A stretch of DNA of 64,000 nucleotides, from positions 4,960,001 to 5,024,000 of the forward strand of contig NZ_CP114013.1 of NCBI RefSeq assembly GCF_028416635.1, in the 5' to 3' direction. Below, piece by piece: positions 24,173 through 32,268 of the stretch. Under the pieces are notes generated by a model, which saw nothing but the letters and a program-made list of their open reading frames with translations, did no database searches and was not told where the DNA came from. The translations under genes were made by a program, and so were the position numbers. Position 1 is the stretch's first letter. Each line of letters opens with the position of its first letter. The stretch is from Baekduia alba (lineage in GTDB: Bacteria; Actinomycetota; Thermoleophilia; Solirubrobacterales; Solirubrobacteraceae).

Positions 24173-25648
24173 ATGAGGCCCAGGAAGCGTTCTGTCCCAA
24201 TCGCGACCACGCCCGCTCCGCCGCTCGATCCCGCGCTCGCGTACCTCGGCGCGCCCGACGATCGCGATGCGATCGTGGCCGCGTGCACCGAGCTCCACCT
24301 CGACGTCGTCGCGGTCGCCGGCGGTGACGCCGACGACCACGACGCCCTCGCGCTCGCGCTCGAAGCGGTCGCCGAAGGCCCCGCGTCCTGCCTGGTCGTG
24401 CGCCGTCTCGGCGACCTGTCGGACGGCGACGGCGGCCTCGCCACCGTGCTGGACCGCATCGACGCCGGCGGCGTCCGCCTCGTCGCCCTCGACGTCGGCC
24501 TCGACACCGCCGCGCCCGCCGGCCGCATGGCCCTGCGCCGCCGCCCGCGGCGTGAAGCGCCGTGGCTGAAGGTGCCGGAGGAGCCGGGCGACGACGCGCC
24601 GCCGACCGCGGAGACGGCGCCGACCGCGGAGGCAGCGACGGGGGAAGCGGTCGCGCCGACCCCGGCGCCGCCCGCTGGGACGGCAGAGCCGGTCGCGGAG
24701 GCACCGCTCACCGCGCCGACGGAGCAGGCCGTCGCGCCACCGCCCGCCGCCGCGCCGACGGAGCAGGCCGTCGCGCCACTACCCGCCGCTGCTCCGCCGC
24801 CCGGCTTCGCTGCGCCACTGCCCGCCGCCGCGCCGCCGCCCACCTTTGCCGCGCCGGCGCAGACCTTCGCCGCGCCGCCGCACCCGAGCTTCGCCGCGCC
24901 GGCCCCGCCCGCCGCCCCCGCTGGGCCCGTCGCCCCGACCAAGCCCCTCGCGGCCATCGGCTACGCCTCGGCGGCCGGCAGCAAGGACGGCGCCGCCGCC
25001 GCGATGTGCGCCCAGCGGGAGGCGATCGCGCGGCATTGCGACGGGTGCCCGGACCTCACGCTGCTGGAGCTGGTCGGCGACCGCGAGTCCACCAAGGACC
25101 GCAAGGCGCTCGACCGGCCCGGCCTCTCGCACACGCTGCAGCGGATCGCCGCCGGCGAAGTCACGTGCCTCGTCATCTGCGGCCTGGACCACCTCTCCCG
25201 CTCGGTCGCCGAGCTCGGGCAGCTGCTGCGCTGGCTGGACAAGATGGACGTCCGGCTCGTCGCGCTCGACCTCGACCTCGACACCGCGACGGAGTCCGGC
25301 CGGACGACGACGAGGGCGCTGGCCGCCGTGTCGGCCTGGGAGCGGGAGCGGCTGTCGGAGCGGACTAAGGCCGGGCTCGCCGCGGCCCGCGCCAAGCGCC
25401 ACGCCGGCACCGGCGCGGCCGCGCAGCGCACCGCGGCCGTCCACCAGCGGATCGCCGCGATGCGCGCCGACGGCATGACGCTGCAGGCGATCGCCGACGT
25501 CCTCAACGCCGAGGGCGTCCCGACGCAGCGCGGCGGCGCGAAGTGGCGGCCGTCGTCGGTCCAGTCCGCCGCCGGCTACAAGCGCCCGCAGCACGCGCGC
25601 TCGGCCAGCCGGCTCCCGGACGCGACCCCGGCGCCGACGCCCTCCTAG
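24173..25648 (+). CDS. Serine-recombinase-like protein with two resolvase-type halves and no catalytic serine
   Basis: A 491-aa protein. Residues about 40-115 are a degenerate resolvase core (CLVVRRLGDLSDGDGGLATV, VRLVALDVGLDTAAPAGRM). A Pro/Ala-rich linker (about 130-255) has repeated PTEQAVAP and FAAP units. Residues 260-405 are a fuller resolvase core (IGYASAAGS, LVICGLDHLSRSVAELGQLL, VRLVALDLDLDTATESGR), followed by a helix-turn-helix-type tail (QAIADVLNAEGVPTQRGGAKW, about 437-457). Catalytic positions are lost: the usual YARVS reads YASAA, so Arg8 and Ser10 are gone, and the DRLSR arginine is H340. Strand exchange is unlikely. DNA binding or scaffolding is possible. GGAAGG precedes the ATG. 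It lies upstream of the repeat-protein operon, but separate transcription is likely given the 277-bp gap. Confidence 0.8.
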   Translation: MRPRKRSVPIATTPAPPLDPALAYLGAPDDRDAIVAACTELHLDVVAVAGGDADDHDALALALEAVAEGPASCLVVRRLGDLSDGDGGLATVLDRIDAGGVRLVALDVGLDTAAPAGRMALRRRPRREAPWLKVPEEPGDDAPPTAETAPTAEAATGEAVAPTPAPPAGTAEPVAEAPLTAPTEQAVAPPPAAAPTEQAVAPLPAAAPPPGFAAPLPAAAPPPTFAAPAQTFAAPPHPSFAAPAPPAAPAGPVAPTKPLAAIGYASAAGSKDGAAAAMCAQREAIARHCDGCPDLTLLELVGDRESTKDRKALDRPGLSHTLQRIAAGEVTCLVICGLDHLSRSVAELGQLLRWLDKMDVRLVALDLDLDTATESGRTTTRALAAVSAWERERLSERTKAGLAAARAKRHAGTGAAAQRTAAVHQRIAAMRADGMTLQAIADVLNAEGVPTQRGGAKWRPSSVQSAAGYKRPQHARSASRLPDATPAPTPS

Positions 25649-25925
25649 CCGTCCGACCAGACCGGGGCGGATTTCCGCAAGCGGTCGGGCTGCGTAAACG
25701 GCCCGGCCCATTGCGAACTCCGCACCTTCCGGCCGATACTCATCGGCGAGCATTCGGACCACCAGACCAACGCCGTCGATGTCGGAGACGGCGCTGGGCC
25801 TCCGGAGTCCGAGCCCTCGCAGACGCAGTGAGGGCATCGTCTTTCGATGAGCCGGACGCACGCCGTGCGCCCGACGGGCACGCATCGCTGCCCGCAACCA
25901 GCTGCACACCATCGAAAGGAGCTAG
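25649..25925 (+). other. Leader/promoter region of the repeat-protein operon
   Basis: 277 bp without a convincing ORF. It contains hairpin-forming stretches (GGGC...GCCC around 25796-25816) and a strong AAAGGAG site just before the ATG at 25926. The length allows a structured 5-prime leader. I compared it by eye with c-di-GMP and c-di-AMP riboswitch cores and found no match, so I assign no riboswitch. Confidence 0.4.
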
Positions 25926-28900
25926 ATGAGCGCTAGACGCTTCATCGCTCTGGGGACCAGCGTTGCAGCGCTGGTGATCGGTGGTCCGATCGCTTCGGCG
26001 GTCGCGGCCGGCTCAGCCGATCAGACGGGCGCCCAGTCGTCCTCGTCCCAGGGCTCCAATTCCGGTAGCACCACCCAGGGGGCGGGCCAGTCACAGGCCG
26101 CCGCCAGCCCCGCCTGCACGGCCGGGTGCGGTGGATCGGGCCAAGCCCAGCAGCTCTCGCAGGATTCCGACACGACGCAGAGCGCAAGCTCCAGCGCCAA
26201 CGCCAACCAGAACGCTGTCAACGCGAACGTCCCAGTGGTCGTGAGCGGTGACGGCGTGTCGGTCGGTTCCCAGACGTACGGGAACATCGCACCGGCAAGC
26301 GGCTCGAGTTCCGCAACCCAGAACGCGAGCAACGCGGCCACCTCGTCCGCGTCCAACTCGGCGAGCACCACCCAGAACGCCAACCAGACCCAGACCAGCA
26401 GCAGCAGCTGCCAGGTGGGCTGTGGCGGTTCCGGGCAGGCGCAGTCGTCGAGCCAGGACGCGTCCACGAGCCAGTCCGCCGATTCGTCAGCCGACGCCTA
26501 CCAGAACGCGGTCAACGCGAACGTTCCGGTCGTCGTCGCGGGCGGGTCCGTCACGAGCGGCAACAGCTCTGCCACGCAGAACAACAGCAACTCGGCGGAC
26601 TCCTCGGCCAGCAACACGGCGTCGACGGATCAGAGCTCGTCCCAGACCCAGTCGAGCAGCAGCAGCTGCCAGGCGGGCTGTGGCGGCTCCGGCCAGGTGC
26701 AGGAGAGCAGTCAGTACGCGAGCACCGACCAGTCTGCGGACTCGTCGGCGACCGCGACCCAGAACGGCGTCAACGCGAACGTCCCGGTCATCGTGGCCGG
26801 CGGCGACGTGACGGCGGGGCGACAGCTCCGCCGACCAGACGCTGGACAACTCGGCCAGTTCGGAGGCGTCCAACTCCGCCGAGACCACCCAGAACGGACC
26901 CCAAACCCAGACCGCCAGCAGCAGCTGCGGCTACGGGTGCGGGGGCTCCGGCCAGGCGCAGTCGTCTGACCAGAGTGCCGACACCTCGCAGGAGGCCTCT
27001 TCGTCCGCCACGGCGGATCAGAAGGGCGTCAACGCGAACACGCCGGTCTCCATCAGCGGTGGGGACTACGTCGGAAGCTCGAGCAATGCATCGCAGAGCA
27101 ACAGCAACTCGGCGTCGTCCAATGCCTCCAACAGCGCATCGACCAGCCAGTACAACGACCAGACCCAGACGGCCAGCTCAAGCTGCGTCGCCGGGTGTGG
27201 TGGCAGCGGTCAGGCGCAGGAGAGCTACCAGGACGCGTCCACCTACCAGGACGCGGATTCGGACGCGACGGCAGATCAGACGGGCACGAACGCAAATGCG
27301 CCCGTCGAGTTCGTCGACCCCCCGAGCTCTGCTTCGCAGAGCCTGGACAACTCGGCCGACTCCTCGGCCAGCAACGACGCCGACACCACCCAGGACTCGT
27401 CACAGTCCCAGTCGAGCAGCGACAGCTGCGAGGCCGGCTGCGGCGGCTCGGGCCAGGCGCAGGCGTCCTACCAGACCGCTTCCACCGATCAGGAAGCGGA
27501 CTCCACCGCTGACGCGACCCAGAAGGGCACGAACAGCGGCGGCTCGCAGGACAACTCCAATTACGCGGACTCCTCGGCGGACAACTACGCGTCCACCGAC
27601 CAGTCGACGTCGCAGGACCAGTCGAGCAGCGACAGCTGCTCGGTCGGTTGCGGCGGCTCGGGCCAGGTCCAGGAGGCGTCCCAGGACGCGTCCACCGACC
27701 AGAGCGCGTACTCGGAGGCCAACGCCGACCAGACCGGCACCAACGCCGGTGGCGATCAGTCGCTGGACAACTCGGCATCGTCCGAGGCGTCCAACGACGC
27801 GGACACGACCCAGGATCCGGAGCAGTACCAGGACAGCAGCGACAGCTGCGACGCTGGCTGCGGCGGCTCGGGTCAGGCCCAGTCGGCGGACCAGACGGCC
27901 GAGACCGATCAGTCGGCCGACTCCGCGGCGTACGCGACCCAGACGGGCGTGAACATCGCGGGCACGCAGGACAACTCCAACAGCGCGGACTCGTCGGCGT
28001 ACAACAGCGCGTCGACGGACCAGAGCACCTCGCAGGATCAGTCGAGCAGCGACAGCTGCGCGGCCGGCTGCGGCGGCTCGGGCCAGGCCCAGCAGGCGTC
28101 CCAGGACGCCTACACGGACCAGGACGCGTCCTCGGAGGCCGACGCCGATCAGTACGGCGTCAACACCGCCGGCGCGCAGTACTTGGACAACTCGGCTTCG
28201 TCCGAGGCGTCCAACGACGCGTCGACCTACCAGGATCTCGACCAGAGCCAGGACAGCAGCGACAGCTGCGAAGTCGGGTGCGGCGGTTCCGGGCAGGCGC
28301 AGTCGGCGGATCAGTCGGCCGAGACCGATCAGTCGGCCGACTCCGCGGCGTACGCGACCCAGAAGGGCGAGAACGTCGCGGGTGTGCAGGACAACTCCAA
28401 CGATGCGGACTCGTCGTCGTACAACACGGCGACGACCGACCAGGGCACCTCGCAGGACCAGTCGAGCAGCGACAGCTGCGCGGCCGGCTGCGGCGGCTCC
28501 GGTCAGGTCCAGGAGGCGTCTCAGGGCGCCTCGACGGATCAGTCCGCGGACTCGGAGGCCGACGCCGACCAGACCGGCCTCAACGCCGGTGGGTCGCAGG
28601 CGCTGGACAACTCGGCTTCGTCCGAGGCGTCCAACGACGCGTCTACCACGCAGGATCCCGAGCAGTCCCAGTCGAGCAGCAGCAGCTGCGAGGCGGGTTG
28701 TGGCGGGTCCGGCCAGGCGCAGGCGTCGGATCAGTGGGCCGAGACGGACCAGGCGGCCTGCTCGTCAGCGGACGCGACCCAGAAGGGCACGAACGCCGGC
28801 GGTTCGCAGTACCTGGACAACTCGGCGGACTCGTCCGCCGACAACGAGGCGACCACGGACCAGTACACCGACCAGGATCAGTCGACCGGCGCGGCCGTCG

Positions 28901-29085
28901 CAAGCGTGAAGAGCGCTTCCGACGAGTCGGACGGAGCGGCGGGCGACGGCGGTCCCGGTCAGGTGCAGGACGCGACGCAGTGCGCGACCACGTACCAGGA
29001 CGCCTACTCAGAGGCCAATGCCGATCAGACCGGCACCAACGCCTCGACCGACTCGGGCGATGTTGAGGATCTCATCAACGCCTAA
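25926..29085 (+). CDS. Secreted Gln/Ser/Asn/Asp-rich repeat protein, candidate surface fibre; one-base frameshift
   Basis: About 1,052 aa when read through one frameshift. It has a signal peptide (MSARRFIALGTSVAALVIGG, cleavage near SAVAA-GS). The rest is low-complexity, acidic and made of repeats centred on CxxGCGGSGQxQ, with Gln/Asn at regular intervals (for example ASTDQSADSEADADQTG). Twelve cysteine motifs are present, plus a cysteine-free thirteenth near the C-terminus. The pattern recalls solenoid or amyloid-like surface proteins such as curlin repeats; this is analogy, not homology. After codon GCG at 26814 a run of four G shifts the frame. With three G, the repeat pattern continues without a break to the stop at 29085. 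AAAGGAG supports the start. The last 26 bp overlap the next gene. Confidence 0.8.
26115..28980 (+). repeat. Higher-order coding repeat: 258-bp units, then 210-bp units alternating A/B
   Basis: The first Cys codon of each CxxGCGG motif lies at 26115, 26409, 26667, 26926, 27184, 27427, 27637, 27847, 28057, 28267, 28477 and 28687. Spacing is about 258 bp (86 aa) in the middle part. It then becomes exactly 210 bp (70 aa) six times. In the 210-bp part, units alternate between type A (EASNDAxTxQDxxQxQ before the motif) and type B (STDQSTSQDQSSSDSC), giving a 420-bp dimeric repeat. The final unit has lost its cysteines (GGPGQVQ near 28951). Confidence 0.85.
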
Positions 29086-30067
29086 GGCGGCATTCGTGCT
29101 GTGGGCGGCGGCGCTCGTCGCCGTCGCCCCGGCGCGAGCGGCCGATCCGCCGCCGTCGCAGGCCCCGCAGCCCGCGAGCGGCGCGGTCGCGCAGAACGTC
29201 GCGATCACCATCCAGCTGCTCTGGCAGGTCCAGGAGGGCTGCGCGCGCCGCTGCGTCGGGACCAGCCAGACGCAGACCGCCGCGCAGACGGCGACGACCG
29301 TGCAGGTCGCGGCGTCGACCGGCGCCGCGGGCGCGGTGGCGTCCAACACCAGCGCGACGATCCAGCTGATCGTGCAGACGCAGCTCGGGTGCGTGGCGTT
29401 CTGCCTCGGGACGACGCGCGTGCAGGTCGCGTCGCAGCGCGCCGACGCGACGCAGCTGGCGTCCGCGATCTCGGGCGCGCTGGCGGCGGGATCCAACGAC
29501 GCGTTCTTCACCCAGCTCGTGTGGCAGTACCAAGATGTATGTCTTGAAGCGTGCGACGACGTCGACGCCCGGCAGGTCGTGGAGCAGGCGGCCAGCGCCG
29601 CCCAGGACGCCGGCGGCTCGGCCGCGGCGCTCCCGCTGCCGCCCGTCGCGCCCGACCTCGGCGCGTTCACGGCCTGGCTGGCGACGGTCGCGGCGACCGC
29701 GACGGTGGACGTCGCGCAGCAGCGCGACATCGCCGCCTGCCTGGAGGACTGCACCGGCGACGTGCAGGTCCAGATCAGCGTGCAGGAGGCCACGACGGCG
29801 CAAGCAAGCGTGGCGACGGCGACCGCGGCGATCCCCTCCGCGGCCGCTGACCCCGAGGACACGGGGTCGCCCGCCCCGCCGGCGGCGGCGACGGCCGCAT
29901 CTGTCGCCGCCGCCGCGCCCGTGGGGCACGAGCGCGCGCCCGCGAAGGCGCGCAAGCAGCAGCGACGGCGCTGCGCACGACATCGCCACGTGGCACGGAG
30001 GGCGATGCGCAGCACGCTCGATCAGCGATGGAAGCAGACGAACGAAGGGATCCGTTGTGGGACGTGA
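29060..30067 (+). CDS. Secreted protein with four CxxxC/Gln-rich modules, partner of the repeat protein
   Basis: A 335-aa protein. The signal peptide is MLRISSTPKAAFVLWAAALV with cleavage near APARA-AD. Four modules follow, each with Gln-rich strands and a CxxxC pair: C61/C65, C111/C115, C161/C165 and C227/C231 (for example TIQLLWQVQEGCARRCVGTS, then QTQTAAQTATTVQV). The Q-x-Q strand after the cysteines mirrors the motif of the upstream repeat protein, so it may be a cap, nucleator or minor subunit. The C-terminus is Ala/Pro-rich, then very basic (KARKQQRRRCARHRHVARR), suiting wall or membrane binding. The start overlaps the upstream gene by 26 bp. A GTG at 29096 is an alternative. Confidence 0.7.
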   Translation: MLRISSTPKAAFVLWAAALVAVAPARAADPPPSQAPQPASGAVAQNVAITIQLLWQVQEGCARRCVGTSQTQTAAQTATTVQVAASTGAAGAVASNTSATIQLIVQTQLGCVAFCLGTTRVQVASQRADATQLASAISGALAAGSNDAFFTQLVWQYQDVCLEACDDVDARQVVEQAASAAQDAGGSAAALPLPPVAPDLGAFTAWLATVAATATVDVAQQRDIAACLEDCTGDVQVQISVQEATTAQASVATATAAIPSAAADPEDTGSPAPPAAATAASVAAAAPVGHERAPAKARKQQRRRCARHRHVARRAMRSTLDQRWKQTNEGIRCGT

Positions 30068-31760
30068 GCGAGGCATCCTGGCGCTGGGCGCGAGCCTGGC
30101 GCTCACCTGGGCGCTCGTCGCCGCGCCGGCGGCGCTGGCGACGCCGCCGACCGTGGACTTCAGCGCCGCGCCGACCACGGCGCGCGTAAGCCAGAGCATC
30201 GGCTTCACCGCGGCGGCCAGCGGCAACGACGGGGCGACGATCGCGTCGCTGGCGTGGTCGTTCGGCGACGGCGCGACAGGCGGCGGCGCCTCCACGGCGC
30301 ACGCCTACGGCGCGACCGGCGACTACGGCGTGACGCTGACGGCGACCGACTCCAACGGCGAGACGGCGAGCGCGTCGCACGGCGTGCACGTGGTCGGCAA
30401 CCCGACCGCGTCGTTCTCCTTCGGCCCCAACGTGCCGAACGTCGGCGACACCGTGTCCTTCGACGGGCGCGCGTCCGGCGACCCGGGCGGGGCGATCCAG
30501 TCCTACGCCTGGGCGTTCGGCGACGGCGCGACCGGCGCGGGCGCGCAGCCTTCCCACGCCTACGCGACGGCGGGCGACAAGGCCGTGACGCTGACGATCA
30601 CCGCGGCGCTCGACGGCCGCACCGCGTCGACGTCGAAGACCGTGCACGTCAACGTGCCGCCGAAGGCGTCGTTCGTCTTCGCCGCGGTCAACGCGCCTGC
30701 GGGGCAGGACCCGTTCACGCCGGTCCTCAACCAGCAGGTCGCGTTCAGCGCGCAGGGCTCGAACGACCCCGACGGCTCGGTGACGAGCTGGGCGTGGGAC
30801 CTCGGGACCGGGACGTTCGGGGCGCCTTCGGCCGTGTCGTGGCTGATCACGTCGTTCACCACCGCGGGCAAGAAGGACATCAGGTTGAAGGTGACCGACA
30901 ACGGCGGCGCGACGACGACGACCACCACGTCATTCCGCATCAACACGCCACCCATCGCGGCGTTCGACGTCGCGCCGGCCGCGCCGGAGACCGGCGACAC
31001 CGTCACGTTCTCCTCGACGGCGTCGGATCCCGACGGCGTCGCGGACCTCGGCTCGACGTCGTGGGACCTCAACGGCGACGGCACCTACGGCGACGCGACG
31101 GGGCCGACGGCCAAGGCGGTGTACCTGACCGCCGGCACGTACACGATCGGCGAGAAGGTGACCGACAAGGGCGGCGCCGCGACGACGACCACCAAGGCCC
31201 TCAACGTGGTCGGGCCGCCGGAGCCGCCGCCGACCGGGGACCCGGGTGACACCGGGACGCCGCCCACGGTCGTGTCCTCGCCGGGCGCGCCGGTCGTGCT
31301 CGGTCCCACGCCGCCGACCGCCGGCTCGTCGGGCAAGCCGGCCGCGACGGCCGCGGCGTCCGCCTCGGCCTCGTCGGCGCCCAAGATCGTGCTGAAGGGC
31401 CTGCGGGGCGTCCGCGTCCAGCTCGCCGGCAGCGTGACGGCGAGCCGTACCCGGATCACCAAGATCATGGTGTCGGGCCCAGAGGGCGCGCGGGTCGTGG
31501 TCCGCTGCCGCGGCGGCGGATGCCCGGGCGGCAAGGCGCTGCGCAAGACGATGGGCACGTCCGGGCAGCTGCGGGTCAAGGCGCTCGAGCGGACGCTGCG
31601 CGCGGGCGCGACGGTGACGGTCTCGCTGGCCAAGCCGGGCTACGCGACCAAGCGCATCGTGTTGACGATGCGCCGCGGCAAGGCGCCGGCGAGGGCGGAG
31701 AGCTGCCTGATCCCTGGCGCCGACGGCAAGTCCAAGAGCGAGCCATGTCCGGCAGCGTGA
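30057..31760 (+). CDS. Secreted multi-PKD-domain protein
   Basis: A 567-aa protein. The GTG at 30057 follows a GAAGGGA site, overlaps the previous stop, and begins a signal peptide (GILALGASLALTWALVAAPA, cleavage near LA-TPP). Four PKD/Ig-like domains follow, the first two with the classic WSFGDGAT and WAFGDGAT turns and the third and fourth with WAWDLG and WDLNGDG. A Pro/Ser/Ala linker (about 390-445) leads to a basic C-terminal domain (KIVLKGLRGVRVQLAGSVTA, CRGGGCPGG). PKD domains are extracellular adhesion or spacer modules. It is most likely an exported structural or adhesive component of this locus. Confidence 0.85.
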   Translation: MGRERGILALGASLALTWALVAAPAALATPPTVDFSAAPTTARVSQSIGFTAAASGNDGATIASLAWSFGDGATGGGASTAHAYGATGDYGVTLTATDSNGETASASHGVHVVGNPTASFSFGPNVPNVGDTVSFDGRASGDPGGAIQSYAWAFGDGATGAGAQPSHAYATAGDKAVTLTITAALDGRTASTSKTVHVNVPPKASFVFAAVNAPAGQDPFTPVLNQQVAFSAQGSNDPDGSVTSWAWDLGTGTFGAPSAVSWLITSFTTAGKKDIRLKVTDNGGATTTTTTSFRINTPPIAAFDVAPAAPETGDTVTFSSTASDPDGVADLGSTSWDLNGDGTYGDATGPTAKAVYLTAGTYTIGEKVTDKGGAATTTTKALNVVGPPEPPPTGDPGDTGTPPTVVSSPGAPVVLGPTPPTAGSSGKPAATAAASASASSAPKIVLKGLRGVRVQLAGSVTASRTRITKIMVSGPEGARVVVRCRGGGCPGGKALRKTMGTSGQLRVKALERTLRAGATVTVSLAKPGYATKRIVLTMRRGKAPARAESCLIPGADGKSKSEPCPAA

Positions 31761-32263
31761 GCGGCGCCAAGACGGTGCGCGAGGCGGCGCAGTGGAGCGG
31801 GCTGCGCCGCGCGGCCGCGCTGGTCGCCGCGGCGGGCGCGTGCTTCGGCATCGCCTACGGCGCGGGCGCGGTGACGCGCGACGACAGCGCGCCGGAGGCC
31901 GACGTCGCGCCGGCGCGGGCCGCGGCCGCGGACGCGACCGCCGCCCCGCGCACGCTGCGCCTGGCCCCGGCGGCGGCGCTGCCGGCGCCGGCGCCGGCGG
32001 CGCGGCGGGTCGCGGTGCGGGCCAAGCGCGCGGCGAGCGCGCCGGCCGCGCGGTCGGTCGCCGCAACGCCGAGGACCGTCCGCGTGTCGGCGCCCGCGCG
32101 CAGCGCCCCGGTCCGGACCAGCCGGCCGGTCGCGGTGCGCCAGCCCGTGCGCAGCACACCGGTGTCCAACCCGGCCCCGCAGCCGAAGGCCGCGCCCAAG
32201 ACGAGCACGCCGGCGAGCAAGCCGGCGGCCCAGACCATCACCTTCTTCGACGACGGCGGTTGA
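31745..32263 (+). CDS. Ala/Pro-rich membrane-anchored protein of unknown function
   Basis: A 172-aa protein. One hydrophobic helix lies near the N-terminus (LRRAAALVAAAGACFGIAYGAG), either a signal anchor or an uncleaved signal. The remainder is low-complexity Ala/Pro/Arg/Ser-rich and probably extended outside the cell, ending in the conserved-looking ITFFDDGG. The gene overlaps the PKD gene by 16 bp and ends 5 bp before the kinase-like gene, so it belongs to the same transcript. No family is recognised. A wall-spanning linker is one possibility. Confidence 0.6.
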   Translation: MSGSVSGAKTVREAAQWSGLRRAAALVAAAGACFGIAYGAGAVTRDDSAPEADVAPARAAAADATAAPRTLRLAPAAALPAPAPAARRVAVRAKRAASAPAARSVAATPRTVRVSAPARSAPVRTSRPVAVRQPVRSTPVSNPAPQPKAAPKTSTPASKPAAQTITFFDDGG

Positions 32264-32268
32264 TCGCG

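Noticed and set aside
24173-25648. An active site-specific recombinase or mobile element at the recombinase-like gene
   Set aside because: The catalytic serine and two arginines are replaced, and I found no attachment-site repeats or other mobility genes around it.
25649-25925. A riboswitch upstream of the repeat operon
   Set aside because: Hairpins are present but no c-di-GMP or c-di-AMP riboswitch core could be matched by eye.
26115-28980. A CRISPR array in the regularly spaced repeats
   Set aside because: The repeats are in frame, about 70-86 codons long, diverged, and encode a signal-peptide-led protein; there are no short identical repeats with unique spacers.
27648-29066. A second plus-strand frame of 472 codons inside the repeat gene
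   Set aside because: It is Gly/Arg-rich and repeats only because the DNA repeats. The other frame has a signal peptide at its start, the cysteine motifs and coupling to the next gene.
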